A model generated the notes under the pieces. That model was not told the DNA's origin, did no database searches, and saw only the letters and a list, made by a program, of their open reading frames with translations. The translations under genes and the position numbers were made by a program. Source: Candidatus Neomicrothrix sp. UBA2974 (GTDB lineage Bacteria > Actinomycetota > Acidimicrobiia > Acidimicrobiales > MedAcidi-G1). Taken from it: 64,000 nucleotides of DNA. Of the stretch, positions 9,400-21,053 are shown piece by piece. The stretch is taken from assembly GCA_002348705.1 (NCBI GenBank), contig DEAU01000014.1, positions 1 to 64,000 of the forward strand, read 5' to 3'. Within the stretch, counting starts at the first letter, position 1. Each line of letters begins with the position of its first letter.

Positions 9400-10269
9400 C
9401 TAGTCCCACGGCCCATAGCGACCAAGAAGTGCGTCGCATACGGCCCGTGAGCGAGCGCGACCAGAGTGGTATGGTCCCCTGACCGCTGGACGCCACCAGC
9501 CGACCACGTGCTCGGCGGCTACCACTCCGATTCGGAACAGCATGTTCCTGATCCCAAAATGGGTCCTGAGGAGTAGGAGGGTATTCCTAACCATTAAGTA
9601 GTCGATAACCGCCGCTGCACTACTGCTCTCAGGGTTTTGGACAAGCGATCCACGCAGGAGGCCTACGGTCCATCCGGCGTTACGGACGCGTATTCCGAGG
9701 TCTGCCTCCTCGCAGTATGCGAAGTATCGCTCGTCGAACAAGCCCACGAGTTCTAGACAGGAGCGCCGAAGACCCATGAGAGTTCCGTGCGGGTAGTCCA
9801 CTTCCTCCCAACCGGAATTCACAGCCGGAGGCCGGCCAATTGGTCCGAGCCAGGGCTGGATAATTGGCGACCGCCCATCACCAACGTCGGCACAAGCTAA
9901 ACCCGCTTCCGGGTGGTCCTCGAGGCCTTCGACAATGGAGTGCACGACGCCCGGACCCGGTCGCACATCGTGGGGACCCAAAAGGCAAATATCAGATGCC
10001 GGGTCGCCATCCTCTCCCGAAAGCCACCGCTTTAAACCAACATTCGCTCCCGGCCCAAAGCCAAGATTGCGACCAGTCTCCACGATGGTGATTCTTGGAT
10101 TTATCGGCTCTCCGAGTTGTCTGAGACCACTACGTAGTTGCTCTATTTCAGTGACAGACGAACCATTATCAACCACTGTCACCGTCAAGTCGTCTTGCAA
10201 AAGAAACCGGCCTACCGTCGCTGCGCACACGGCCCCCCGGTTCCGATGGACGACGACCAAATGGACCAT
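9400..10269 (-). CDS. Glycosyltransferase family 2
   Basis: A 289-residue GT-A enzyme resembling rhamnosyl/galactofuranosyl transferases. Features are VVVHRNRG at the start of the first strand, VVDNGSS (nucleotide binding), ETGRNLGFGPGANVG, a short acidic motif in LLGPHDV where related enzymes have a D-x-D-type sequence, and FDERYFAYCEEADLGIRVRNAGW (acceptor-side acidic residues, about 195-220). There is no membrane segment of note, so it probably acts at the cytoplasmic face. It is encoded downstream of gltBD on the same strand with a 62-base gap. It likely belongs functionally with the glycan genes to its left. Confidence 0.88.
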   Translation of the reverse strand: MVHLVVVHRNRGAVCAATVGRFLLQDDLTVTVVDNGSSVTEIEQLRSGLRQLGEPINPRITIVETGRNLGFGPGANVGLKRWLSGEDGDPASDICLLGPHDVRPGPGVVHSIVEGLEDHPEAGLACADVGDGRSPIIQPWLGPIGRPPAVNSGWEEVDYPHGTLMGLRRSCLELVGLFDERYFAYCEEADLGIRVRNAGWTVGLLRGSLVQNPESSSAAAVIDYLMVRNTLLLLRTHFGIRNMLFRIGVVAAEHVVGWWRPAVRGPYHSGRARSRAVCDALLGRYGPWD

Positions 10270-10331
10270 AGATAGTCACCGGAACGAGCAGACCGATGTG
10301 GTCCGCATCCGCCACCGCTCTTGCCAACACA

Positions 10332-11795
<1,464 letters not shown>

Positions 11796-11806
11796 GCCCC
11801 TCTCCT

Positions 11807-14800
11807 CTACGCCTGCGTTGAGGCCATAATTGCCTCGGTCTCATCTTTCCCTGTGGCCCGCGCCGCCTCCGCCGCCTCTAGGACCCTCTTGTAATCAGCA
11901 GGAAGGACTTTGACGAAGTGGGCGACTTCCGTTGACCATGAGCTGAGGATCTGTTCAGCGACAGTCGAGCCGGTCTCTTGGTGGTGACGAGTAACAACCT
12001 CGTAAAGCCAGAGTTGATCGTCATCGTCGGCGTCCTCGATCAGGACCATTTCCGTGTTGACTCGGTCGACGAACCTGCCTGAGGTGTCGTAGACAAAGGC
12101 GATACCACCCGACATCCCGGCGGCGAAGTTTCGACCTACAGGGCCAAGGATGACAGCGCGACCTCCAGTCATGTACTCGCAGCCATGGTCCCCGATGCCC
12201 TCAACTACGGCCGTGGCACCCGAGTTACGCACACAAAATCTCTCGCCCACTATCCCCCGTATGAACGCCTCCCCAGCCGTCGCGCCGTAGAGCAGGACAT
12301 TCCCCGCTATGACTTGCTCCTCAGCCAGAAATGGCGCATCTAATGGTGGGCGAATGGAAATACGGCCGCCTGAGAGGCCCTTGCCTACGTAATCATTGGC
12401 GTCGCCAATAAGACGAAGGGTGATTCCTCGCGGAACGAACGCACCAAAGCTATTGCCCGCTGAGCCATTCAAATCGATGCCGATGGTGTTGTCCGGTAGG
12501 CCAACACCGCCGTACCTCTTCGTCAACTCGTATCCCAGCATGGTGCCAACCGAGCGATTGACGTTGCTGACAGAAACGGCGATTTCAACCTGTTGGCCAT
12601 CGGCAAGTGCCGGCTGAGCTTCGTTTATGAGAAACCGGTCCAAGATGCGCTCTAGTCCATGGTCCTGACTACCGGTGTTGCGTCGATCGGCGTCGCCAAT
12701 GTCAGGCACGTGAAGTATCGGCGACAGATCCAAGCCGGAGGCCTTCCAGTGCGCCACAGCATCTCGAATATCGAGACACTCTGTTTGACCAATGGCCTCG
12801 GCAATTGAGCGAAATCCCAGTGAGGCAAGTATCTCGCGGACTTCCTCAGCGATGAACTCAAAAAAATTGACTACAAAGCTCGGTCGTCCGGTGAATTTCT
12901 TTCGGAGCTCGGGATTCTGCGTAGCCACTCCAACTGGACAGGTATCAAGGTGACAGACGCGCATCATCACGCAGCCAGAGACCACCAGCGGCGCCGTAGC
13001 AAAGCCGTACTCATCGCTTCCTAATAGAGCGGCGATGACCACGTCACGCCCCGTCTTGAGCTGACCGTCAACCTGCACGACAATCCGGTCACGCAGATTA
13101 TTTAGTAGGAGCGTCTGCTGGGTCTCAGCCAGTCCCAACTCCCAGGGCGCCCCCGCGTGTTTGATTGAAGTCAGCGGAGAAGCACCTGTTCCTCCATCGT
13201 GTCCTGAGATCAGAACTACGTCGGCATGGGCCTTAGACACGCCGGCGGCAATGGTTCCCACACCCACCTCAGCCACCAGTTTGACGTGCACCCGGCTTTC
13301 CGGGTTGGCGTTCTTGAGGTCGTAGATGAGCTGGGCTAGGTCTTCGATGGAATAGATGTCGTGATGCGGTGGCGGCGAGATAAGACCCACACCGGGAGTC
13401 GAATGCCGCGTTCGCGCGATCCATGGATAGACCTTGTGGCCAGGGAGTTGACCACCCTCTCCAGGCTTGGCACCTTGGGCCATCTTGATCTGCAAGTCAT
13501 CGCTGTTGACTAGATACTCACTGGTCACCCCAAATCGTCCTGACGCGACCTGTTTCACGGCCGACCGGCGGGAGTCTCCATTTTCCTCAGGAGTGAACCG
13601 CTCTGGGTCCTCGCCACCTTCGCCGGTGTTCGATTTCCCGCCGATGCGGTTCATGGCGATGGCTAGAGTCTCATGAGCCTCAGCACTGATAGAGCCGTAG
13701 GACATGGCGCCAGTAGAGAAACGCTTGACGATCTCCGAGACAGGCTCAACCTCATCGATTCCAACTGATGGCCGAAGGCCCTTCTGGAATCTGAAGAGAC
13801 CGCGGAGCGTTGCGAGAGTTTCCGACTGGTTGTCGACCAGAGTCGTGTATTCCTTGAAGATGTCATAGCGGCCCTCTCGCGTGGCGTGTTGCAGTTTGAA
13901 GACCGTCTCGGGATTGAAAAGGTGATATTCGCCCTCCCGCCGCCACTGGTACTCGCCTCCCACCTCAAGTGTGCGGTGAGATCTTTCTTCCGGATTTGGC
14001 GGAAACGCAAGGGTATGCCGAGCAGTTACCTCGGCCGCTAGAACGTCTAAACCAATTCCCCCCAGACGGCTCACGGTGCCAGTGAAGCACGATGCGACCA
14101 AATCCTCGCCGAGCCCAATGGCCTCAAAGATCTGTGCCCCCGTATAGGAGGCCACCGTAGAGATACCCATTTTCGACATGATCTTGAGGAGTCCCTGATC
14201 ACAGGCCCGGATGAGGTTTTCTCGCACTCTTTTCGGTGTTAAGTCCGGTGAAAGGCCATAAAGACCCCGAGCAACCATCTCGTCAACCGATTCGAAAGCG
14301 AGATATGGGCAAACGGCAGACGCCCCGTATCCCAGGAGCAGGGCAACGTGGTGCACCTCGCGGCAATCTCCGGAATCGACAAGGAGTCCGACCCTCGTCC
14401 GAGTCCTCTCCCGGATCAGGTGGTGATGGATGGCACCGGTAGCGAGCAGCGATGGGATGGGCGCATCAGTAGGTGTGACACCTCGATCGGACAGAACAAG
14501 AAGAGTGACGCCGTCCGTGATCGCCGCATCCGCCTCGCTCCGAAGACGATCCAGGGCTGCCTGAAGCCCCGCTGCGCCTGCAGCTACCTTGTAGCGACTG
14601 TCAAGGACATGGGCCCTGAAGCCTTCTGGGCCACCGATTTCTCCGACCCCTATGAGGGCTGCCATCTCCTCTTCGGTCAGGACCGGATGCGGGAGTTGTA
14701 TCTGGCGGCAACTCGCTGCGGTCGGATCCAGAAGATTGCCTTCCGCCCCTACCGTGGTGTGCACAGCAGTGATCAACTCCTCGCGAATGGCATCCAGCGG

Positions 14801-16426
14801 TGGATTGGTGACCTGTGCGAAGAGTTGTTGGAAGTAGTCATACAGACTCCGAGAACGTTCTGAAAGAACGGCAACCGGCGTATCGGTCCCCATCGAGCCA
14901 ATTGGGTCTTTGGCGTCTCTAGCCATAGGGGCCAGGAGGATCTTGAGCGCTTCGTCCGTGTACCCATGGGCCTGCTGACGCTGAGTGAGTGTTGCTTCCT
15001 CGGAAACAAGTCTCTCTCGATGCCTCAGATCACCAAGACGTAGGAGATTCTCCTCAAGCCACTGCCGGTATGGACGAGCGGCTTCAAGGGCGCCCTTTAT
15101 CTCGTCGTCACGGATGATGCGACCCTCGGATGTGTCAATCAGGAACATCCGGCCTGGTTGGAGCCGCCCCTTCTCCACGACCGTCGATGTCGGGATATCC
15201 ACAACACCTACCTCGCTGGCCATTACTACAAGATTGTCGGCTGTAACCCAATAGCGGCTGGGACGCAGGCCATTTCGATCCAAGACAGCGCCAATCACCG
15301 ACCCGTCCGTGAAGGCAATGGATGCCGGGCCATCCCAAGGTTCCATAAGGGATGCGTGATACTCGTAGAAGGCCTTCCGCCCTTCCGACATCTCCCTGTG
15401 GTTCTCCCAGGGCTCCGGGATCATCATCAGGATGGCTTCTGGAATCGAATATCCCCCGAGGATCAGTAGCTCAAGCGCTTCGTCGAACCCTGCGCTATCA
15501 CTGGCGCCCGGGGTGCAAATTGGAAAGAGGCGTTCGAGGTCGCCCGGAAACAGCTCGGAGGCAATCAGTGCCTCACGCGCTCGCATCCAGTTTCGGTTGC
15601 CCTGAACTGTATTGATCTCGCCATTGTGGGCGATGTACCGATACGGATGAGCCAGTGGCCACGACGGAAAAGTGTTGGTAGAAAACCGTGAATGCACCAG
15701 CGCGAGAGCGCTCTCGACTCGCTCATCGGTTATATCGGTGAAGAAATCCGACAGCTGGGTTGTCGTCAGCATTCCTTTGTACACGATTGTCCGCGAAGAA
15801 AGTGACGGAAAATAGACGCCCCGACCCTCCGAAGCTTCCGTGTCTGCGGCCGACACTCTCACCTCGTGCTCCGTTCGCTTCCGAACCACGAAGGCGAGCC
15901 GGTCAAGGTCTATTCCCCCTGGGCGGCGGCCCCCAGGCCTGGGCTGCCCCACCAAGAAGATCTGCCGAAAAATCGGCATAGCCAACTTCGCCGCCGACCC
16001 GATCGTCGAGGAATTCACAGGGAGATCGCGCCAACCAAGAACTTCTAACCCCTCCTCGACTGCAATTCGCTCGATTGCATCCACAGCCTGATCTGCGAGA
16101 TCGGGTTGGTTCGGGAGGAAAGCAATTCCTGTCGCGTAGAAACCCGGACCAGGCAGGTCCCAGTCGACCTCCGCCCGGTAGAAGTCATCTGGAATCTGGA
16201 TCAGAATCCCTGCGCCATCTCCCGTGTTGACCTCAGCTCCGAGCGCCCCACGATGTTGCATCTTGCAAAGGGCATTAATTCCCATCTGGACGATCCGATG
16301 ACTGGCCTGTCCTTGCAGGTGGCAGACAAAGTTGACGCCGCAGGCGTCATGCTCAAAGCGAGGATCGTAAAGGCCCTGAGATTCCGGAAGGTATGACTGG
16401 TGGATAGCGGTTTCCATGGCGATCAT
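11807..16426 (-). CDS. gltB: Glutamate synthase (NADPH) large subunit
   Basis: About 1539 residues, full length for bacterial GltB. The class II glutamine amidotransferase domain begins after a short propeptide: the mature N-terminal nucleophile is Cys29 in [10 protein letters not shown]. Later come the FMN/2-oxoglutarate synthase domain ([25 protein letters not shown]) and the 3Fe-4S cysteines in [12 protein letters not shown] near residue 1150. The C-terminal beta-helix GXGXG domain is also present. Two in-frame ATGs (16426 and 16417) are possible starts; neither has a strong ribosome-binding site. It is divergent from the M18 aminopeptidase across a 143-base gap. Together with gltD it converts glutamine plus 2-oxoglutarate to two glutamates. 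Confidence 0.97.
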   Translation of the reverse strand: MIAMETAIHQSYLPESQGLYDPRFEHDACGVNFVCHLQGQASHRIVQMGINALCKMQHRGALGAEVNTGDGAGILIQIPDDFYRAEVDWDLPGPGFYATGIAFLPNQPDLADQAVDAIERIAVEEGLEVLGWRDLPVNSSTIGSAAKLAMPIFRQIFLVGQPRPGGRRPGGIDLDRLAFVVRKRTEHEVRVSAADTEASEGRGVYFPSLSSRTIVYKGMLTTTQLSDFFTDITDERVESALALVHSRFSTNTFPSWPLAHPYRYIAHNGEINTVQGNRNWMRAREALIASELFPGDLERLFPICTPGASDSAGFDEALELLILGGYSIPEAILMMIPEPWENHREMSEGRKAFYEYHASLMEPWDGPASIAFTDGSVIGAVLDRNGLRPSRYWVTADNLVVMASEVGVVDIPTSTVVEKGRLQPGRMFLIDTSEGRIIRDDEIKGALEAARPYRQWLEENLLRLGDLRHRERLVSEEATLTQRQQAHGYTDEALKILLAPMARDAKDPIGSMGTDTPVAVLSERSRSLYDYFQQLFAQVTNPPLDAIREELITAVHTTVGAEGNLLDPTAASCRQIQLPHPVLTEEEMAALIGVGEIGGPEGFRAHVLDSRYKVAAGAAGLQAALDRLRSEADAAITDGVTLLVLSDRGVTPTDAPIPSLLATGAIHHHLIRERTRTRVGLLVDSGDCREVHHVALLLGYGASAVCPYLAFESVDEMVARGLYGLSPDLTPKRVRENLIRACDQGLLKIMSKMGISTVASYTGAQIFEAIGLGEDLVASCFTGTVSRLGGIGLDVLAAEVTARHTLAFPPNPEERSHRTLEVGGEYQWRREGEYHLFNPETVFKLQHATREGRYDIFKEYTTLVDNQSETLATLRGLFRFQKGLRPSVGIDEVEPVSEIVKRFSTGAMSYGSISAEAHETLAIAMNRIGGKSNTGEGGEDPERFTPEENGDSRRSAVKQVASGRFGVTSEYLVNSDDLQIKMAQGAKPGEGGQLPGHKVYPWIARTRHSTPGVGLISPPPHHDIYSIEDLAQLIYDLKNANPESRVHVKLVAEVGVGTIAAGVSKAHADVVLISGHDGGTGASPLTSIKHAGAPWELGLAETQQTLLLNNLRDRIVVQVDGQLKTGRDVVIAALLGSDEYGFATAPLVVSGCVMMRVCHLDTCPVGVATQNPELRKKFTGRPSFVVNFFEFIAEEVREILASLGFRSIAEAIGQTECLDIRDAVAHWKASGLDLSPILHVPDIGDADRRNTGSQDHGLERILDRFLINEAQPALADGQQVEIAVSVSNVNRSVGTMLGYELTKRYGGVGLPDNTIGIDLNGSAGNSFGAFVPRGITLRLIGDANDYVGKGLSGGRISIRPPLDAPFLAEEQVIAGNVLLYGATAGEAFIRGIVGERFCVRNSGATAVVEGIGDHGCEYMTGGRAVILGPVGRNFAAGMSGGIAFVYDTSGRFVDRVNTEMVLIEDADDDDQLWLYEVVTRHHQETGSTVAEQILSSWSTEVAHFVKVLPADYKRVLEAAEAARATGKDETEAIMASTQA

Positions 16427-16569
16427 GTTCTAAGTGGTCGTCTCACGGGCGGTTATGGAAGTAACCACCCTCGGAGATCGCCCGGAACGCCGTCGGTCGG
16501 AGCGATGGTCCCCAGGAGTTCTGTTGGGCGGAGGTCTCCCAGAGGACTTTCACGGACCAGAATAGCGGG

Positions 16570-17838
16570 ATGTCAACGACAGCCAACGACCGAGCACTGG
16601 ACCTCTGTCGCTATGTGGACGCCTCGCCCAGCCCCTATCACGCCGTCCAGGAATCGATCCGTCGACTTACTGCCGTCGGCTTTACAGAGCTTCATCTTGA
16701 TGACCCTCCTACTTCGCCCGGCCGTCGTTTCCTCCGCTCTGGCGGTGCTTTAGTTGCCTGGTCCACTGAGGACAGACCAATCGATGCTCCTGTCCGAATA
16801 GTCGCTGCCCATACAGACAGCCCGAATCTGCGCGTCAAGCCGCGCCCGGACCATGCTGATCACGGCTTCCAACGGGTCGCTGTCGAGGTCTACGGCAGTC
16901 CCCTCCTTAATTCCTGGTTGGATCGAGATCTCGGTCTTTCCGGTCGCGTCATGGTCCGCGATGGGGATCCAAGCACAGTGCGGGAGGTGCTTATTCGAGA
17001 AGACCGGCCCGTGGCCCGCATTCCTCAACTTGCTATTCACCTCGATCGCGGCGTGAACGAGAATGGGCTCGTCTTGGACCCCCAGTCAGACCTAGCCCCC
17101 GTAGTTGGCCTTGGCGACAAGAACCTCGGATCTTTTGAACGGATTCTGGCCGACCTCGCGGGTGTCGACACGACCGATGTCCTGGCTTGGGACGCGATGT
17201 TTCACGAAGTGGTTAGCGCCACGTTGGCTGGCCTGAACGGTGAGTTCGTCAGCGCACCTCGCCTTGATGACCTCCTCTCTTGCCATGCCGGGACCGAAGC
17301 TCTGGTCGCTGCCTCTGATGCAGCTAGCGCCGTCGTACCCGTATTGGCGCTCTTTGACCACGAGGAGGTGGGTAGCCAAAGTCCTACTGGCGCGGCTGGG
17401 CCCCTCCTACCTCGCGTGTTGAGCCGTCATCTCGGGCAAACCGAACGACCTATCGATTCCTCGCTTGTGCTCTCGGTGGACGGGGCGCACTGCACGCATC
17501 CGAGCCGGAGCCACCGGCACGATCCTGAACATTCCGTTCGTCTCAACGCCGGCCCCGTCTTGAAGATCAACGCCCAGGCCCGGTATGCATCCGATGCCCC
17601 TGGCCTGGCCACAGTGCGCCTAGCCGCTGAGAGGGCGGGGATTTCCCTTCAATCGTTCGTCAGCCGCAATGACATGGCCTGTGGGTCGACAATAGGCCCA
17701 GCCCTTTCCACCAGGACCGGCCTGCGAACCGTCGATCTCGGAGTGGCACAACTAGCGATGCACAGCGCCAGGGAGTTCTGTGGAAGCTCGGATCCCGGTG
17801 ATCTCCGCACGCTTCTCATAGAGCTCCTAACCTATTGA
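16570..17838 (+). CDS. M18 family aminopeptidase
   Basis: A 422-residue cytoplasmic di-zinc aminopeptidase of the M18 (aspartyl aminopeptidase) family, which releases N-terminal acidic or neutral residues from peptides. Metal and catalytic signatures are AAHTDSPNLRVKPR (His81, Asp83), FDHEEVGSQS (about 262-269, with the paired glutamates) and the C-terminal MHSAREFCG with its ligand histidine. Length matches the bacterial family. It ends six bases from the convergent trkH gene. The intergenic region shared with gltB contains a small GGTTA/TAACC inverted repeat of uncertain value. Confidence 0.93.
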   Translation: MSTTANDRALDLCRYVDASPSPYHAVQESIRRLTAVGFTELHLDDPPTSPGRRFLRSGGALVAWSTEDRPIDAPVRIVAAHTDSPNLRVKPRPDHADHGFQRVAVEVYGSPLLNSWLDRDLGLSGRVMVRDGDPSTVREVLIREDRPVARIPQLAIHLDRGVNENGLVLDPQSDLAPVVGLGDKNLGSFERILADLAGVDTTDVLAWDAMFHEVVSATLAGLNGEFVSAPRLDDLLSCHAGTEALVAASDAASAVVPVLALFDHEEVGSQSPTGAAGPLLPRVLSRHLGQTERPIDSSLVLSVDGAHCTHPSRSHRHDPEHSVRLNAGPVLKINAQARYASDAPGLATVRLAAERAGISLQSFVSRNDMACGSTIGPALSTRTGLRTVDLGVAQLAMHSAREFCGSSDPGDLRTLLIELLTY

Positions 17839-17844
17839 GGACGC

Positions 17845-19515
17845 TTAGCTCCCTCGTCGATCTACCAAGGCGGACAGAAAGCGATCTGACCTAGTCCTGA
17901 CAGTGCGATATGGGGCAACCAACATCAGCAGCAGTGGAAAGATCTCTAATCGGCCAACCAGCATCAAGAGAGCAAGGACCAGGCGGGCTGGTGCTGGATA
18001 CGCATCGGCATACGAGGACGTGGGCCCTGCCTCTCCGAGTGCGGGGCCCATGTTGCCAAGAGCGCTTATTACCCCACCGAACGCCGACACAAGATCGGCG
18101 CCGAGAGCTGCAACAACCACTGTTCCACCGACAACCAATAGTCCATAAATCACCATAAACCCGGCGATCCTCTCCACAATCGACTCTGGAATGGATGCCG
18201 GCCCTATGCGGACGGGAAGCAGCGCCCTAGGCCGGCGAAGACTGCGGAGAGTGCGGTAGGCGTGCCCAATACCTACTCGAAGTCGCATGACTTTCACCCC
18301 GCCGGACGTCGAGCCCGTGCAACCCCCAAAAACCATCAAAAAGAGGAGCAGTAGCTGCGGGCCTGAGGCCCACGCCGCGAAGTCGCCGAGGGCCCCGGCA
18401 CTGGTGGCATTGTTGAAGCCGCTGCTAGTTCCGAAAGCGACCACGTTGAACACCGCAGCGCGGAGAGCTCCTACGGTCCCAGCGTCGTCGCCAACGAGAA
18501 GGACCGCAAGCAAAGCCGTTGTTAGACACAGGATGGTCAGGTAGGCGCGGCACTCTCGGTCACGGAAATAGCCGAACTTCCGCTCGCGGAGGGCGCTGTT
18601 GTGAAGAGCGAAACTGGCGCCACCAATAATCATCGAGACCAAAATCACCCCCTCGACGGCAACACTGTCCCAGTGGCCGATAGAAGCATCCTTTGTCGAG
18701 AAGCCACCGGTAGACGCTGTGCTAAGCGCATGAGCCACTGCATCGAACGGCCGCATACCGGCCAGCAGTAGGCCCAATGCCACAGCTGCAGTAAATGCCA
18801 GATACAGCGACCAAAACCGTGCTGCTGTGGCTTTAATCCGTGGTGCCAGACGATCCACGCCCATCCCGGGTGCTTCGGCGTCGATGAGTCCCAGCCCACT
18901 CGAAGTTAGTGCTGGTAGCACCATGACAACGAGGACCACGATGCCCATGCCTCCGGCCCACTGGGTGAGTTGGCGGTACAGGAGAATTCCAGCTCCCTGA
19001 GCCTCAATCGGGTTGTGCGCACCGAAGACTGTCGCACCAGTGGTTGAAAAGCCGGACACTGACTCGAATAGAGCGTCGGCGAGCACAACAGACCAGGATT
19101 GGCCGACCGTGGCGAACGTGCCGGCAAGTAGATACGGCAAGGCGCCGATCACTGAAGCCACCACCCATGTCATCCCGACTGCGGTAAATACGGTGGTGTG
19201 ATCCAACAACCCAGGTCGAGTCGGCCACCACAGAGCACCGGCCACAACCGCTGTGATCGCAGCAGCCACCAGCACAGCTGGGCCCTCGTCGCCACCGACC
19301 ATCTCTACTAGACCAGCCACGAGCATTCCGGCGGCGACAAAAAACAGTGCGAGACCAGCAACATGAGGAGTTGTTCCTGCCCAGATTCCTCTACCGGCCA
19401 CACCCCGATCGGGCAACGGGATCGCGAAAGTGTGTCGACGTTCCTTCTGCCAGAGAGCGCTCCACCGCCTCCACCACCCAAGGGTCAACTTCGTGCCTGG
19501 TCGAGGGCTGTTCAC
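17845..19515 (-). CDS. trkH: TrkH family potassium uptake protein (paralogue 1, canonical filter)
   Basis: About 556 residues from a GTG at 19515 that overlaps the preceding trkH stop as GTGA and has an AAGGGA stretch upstream. An ATG at 19542 would give 565 residues but lacks a ribosome-binding site. The four M1-P-M2 repeats are visible with intact filter loops: SGFSTTGAT, STASTGGFS, FGTSSGFNN and SALGNMGPALG. An N-terminal soluble stretch of about 45 residues precedes the first helix. It would conduct K+ into the cell, gated by the TrkA encoded upstream. It is last in the trkA-trkH-trkH operon. Confidence 0.9.
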   Translation of the reverse strand: MNSPRPGTKLTLGWWRRWSALWQKERRHTFAIPLPDRGVAGRGIWAGTTPHVAGLALFFVAAGMLVAGLVEMVGGDEGPAVLVAAAITAVVAGALWWPTRPGLLDHTTVFTAVGMTWVVASVIGALPYLLAGTFATVGQSWSVVLADALFESVSGFSTTGATVFGAHNPIEAQGAGILLYRQLTQWAGGMGIVVLVVMVLPALTSSGLGLIDAEAPGMGVDRLAPRIKATAARFWSLYLAFTAAVALGLLLAGMRPFDAVAHALSTASTGGFSTKDASIGHWDSVAVEGVILVSMIIGGASFALHNSALRERKFGYFRDRECRAYLTILCLTTALLAVLLVGDDAGTVGALRAAVFNVVAFGTSSGFNNATSAGALGDFAAWASGPQLLLLFLMVFGGCTGSTSGGVKVMRLRVGIGHAYRTLRSLRRPRALLPVRIGPASIPESIVERIAGFMVIYGLLVVGGTVVVAALGADLVSAFGGVISALGNMGPALGEAGPTSSYADAYPAPARLVLALLMLVGRLEIFPLLLMLVAPYRTVRTRSDRFLSALVDRRGS

Positions 19516-21044
19516 GACTCGTCCCTTCGACTCGCTCGCCATTGCCGCCGCAGACCAGTTCGATCACGGATTGAAGCGAAACCCGTGCCAGCGGCTACGA
19601 AGGCCGGATAGACCGACAGCCTTCCGATGACCATGGCCGGGAGTAGCGCTAAACGGACTCCATCTGGCCACGATGCTGGGTCGATAATGATTCCGTCGAG
19701 GGAACGGACGGGCCCGGCTGTAGAGATTGCATGGACAGCGGCGCCAAGGGCCGTGGCCAGGTCAAGCCCGCAGACGGCCACTACCAGTCCCGTGATAAAG
19801 ACGGCACTAACAAACAGGAACTGGCTGACGACGACTTTTGACAGAGTGTCCTCATTGGCTACCCGGCCACCTAGACGAACGAGGATAAGACTGCGGGGGT
19901 GGAGTTGTCTGAGCATCTCGCGGATGGCGGCTTGGACCAGGATCCGATGCCGGAGGATCTGAAATCCTCCTCCTGCCGAACCAACCATGGGACCAATGGA
20001 TGCGAGACCGAGGATGAGCACCGGGGCAGCTGGCGCCCAGCTTCCCCCCGGTTCCGATGGGAAACCGGTGGTGGTCAGCGTCGAGGTGACTGTGAACGCA
20101 GCTCGCCGGGCGCCATCGACGCCCGACCCGTCGGTCCAGAGCAGGAATAGCAGGATGCCCCCAACGAGTAGACCAACATAGAGTCGGAGCTCGGCGGATC
20201 GAAGCAAGTTCCGCCCGTGACCATGGCCGAGGCGCCACAGGACAACCAACGACGTCCCAGCTACGAACATCCCCGCAACCGCAACCCACTGCAGAGCGGC
20301 CGTGTCGAGCGTCGCTCCAGCCGTCATGCCGCCTGTCGAGGAGGTCGCCATAGCCAGGAGGACTGACTCAAACGGAGTCGCTCCGGCAAGGACGTACGCG
20401 AGCCAGGTTCCGCCGCTAACGATCCCGTAGATGACCATGATATTCCGCACAGCGGTGGCCTGATCAGGCGTCATGGGACGCCGAGTCCCGCGTCGGGATC
20501 GGTCGGCAAACTCTCGGCCGGCACCAAAAAACGGAAGTATGGCCACACCAAACAAGAGTGCGCCAAGCCCCCCGAACCACTGCGCTCCTGCAACAAGCAT
20601 CCGACCGCCGTGATCCTCCATTTCTGGTGTAACGACGCCAAGAGCGGTCGTCGTTCCTGCTGCTACGGCGTCCGTCAGGGCATCAACGACGTTGGAGGTG
20701 GTTCCGGCGAGTAGAAACAAACACGCCACATACAGGCAGAAACCAACGAGCCCTCCAGTAATCGCAACGAGGACGTCGACATCCCGTACACGCTCCGACG
20801 ACTTTGTCCAGTAGTGAAGGACAGCCGCAGCGAGCGCCGAAGTCCCGCCAACAACTAAAAGCGTTGCAGTGTCGTCACCATTGCCCGCAAGGTCAGCTAG
20901 GCCCGCCGTTATGCCCAGCACTCCGCCGACGCCGATAGCCACCGTGGTGGCCACAGCCGCAGCGGTGCACCACGAAGGCCACCGCTGGTCAGGAGAAAAA
21001 CCTTCCAGGCCACCTGCCCTGCTGAGCAGAATCCGACGGATCAC
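19512..21044 (-). CDS. TrkH family protein (paralogue 2, altered first filter loop)
   Basis: A 510-residue TrkH/KtrB-type membrane protein that shares the fold but little close sequence with the downstream copy. Its loops read AAGTTTALG, TSSTGGMTAG, TLTTTGFPSE and AISTAGPVRS. The glycine expected in the first loop (T-T-G in the sister protein) is alanine here, and the fourth loop lacks the usual G-N-x-G. The first-loop glycine is the position that differs between K+-type and Na+-type plant HKT transporters, so cation selectivity may be relaxed. It lies nine bases after trkA and overlaps the next trkH by four bases. Confidence 0.85.
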   Translation of the reverse strand: MIRRILLSRAGGLEGFSPDQRWPSWCTAAAVATTVAIGVGGVLGITAGLADLAGNGDDTATLLVVGGTSALAAAVLHYWTKSSERVRDVDVLVAITGGLVGFCLYVACLFLLAGTTSNVVDALTDAVAAGTTTALGVVTPEMEDHGGRMLVAGAQWFGGLGALLFGVAILPFFGAGREFADRSRRGTRRPMTPDQATAVRNIMVIYGIVSGGTWLAYVLAGATPFESVLLAMATSSTGGMTAGATLDTAALQWVAVAGMFVAGTSLVVLWRLGHGHGRNLLRSAELRLYVGLLVGGILLFLLWTDGSGVDGARRAAFTVTSTLTTTGFPSEPGGSWAPAAPVLILGLASIGPMVGSAGGGFQILRHRILVQAAIREMLRQLHPRSLILVRLGGRVANEDTLSKVVVSQFLFVSAVFITGLVVAVCGLDLATALGAAVHAISTAGPVRSLDGIIIDPASWPDGVRLALLPAMVIGRLSVYPAFVAAGTGFASIRDRTGLRRQWRASRRDES

Positions 21045-21053
21045 TGGAAGCCG

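Noticed and set aside
16451..16466. GGTTA/TAACC inverted repeat between gltB and the M18 gene
   Set aside because: A 5-bp stem is too short to separate from chance in a 143-base gap.
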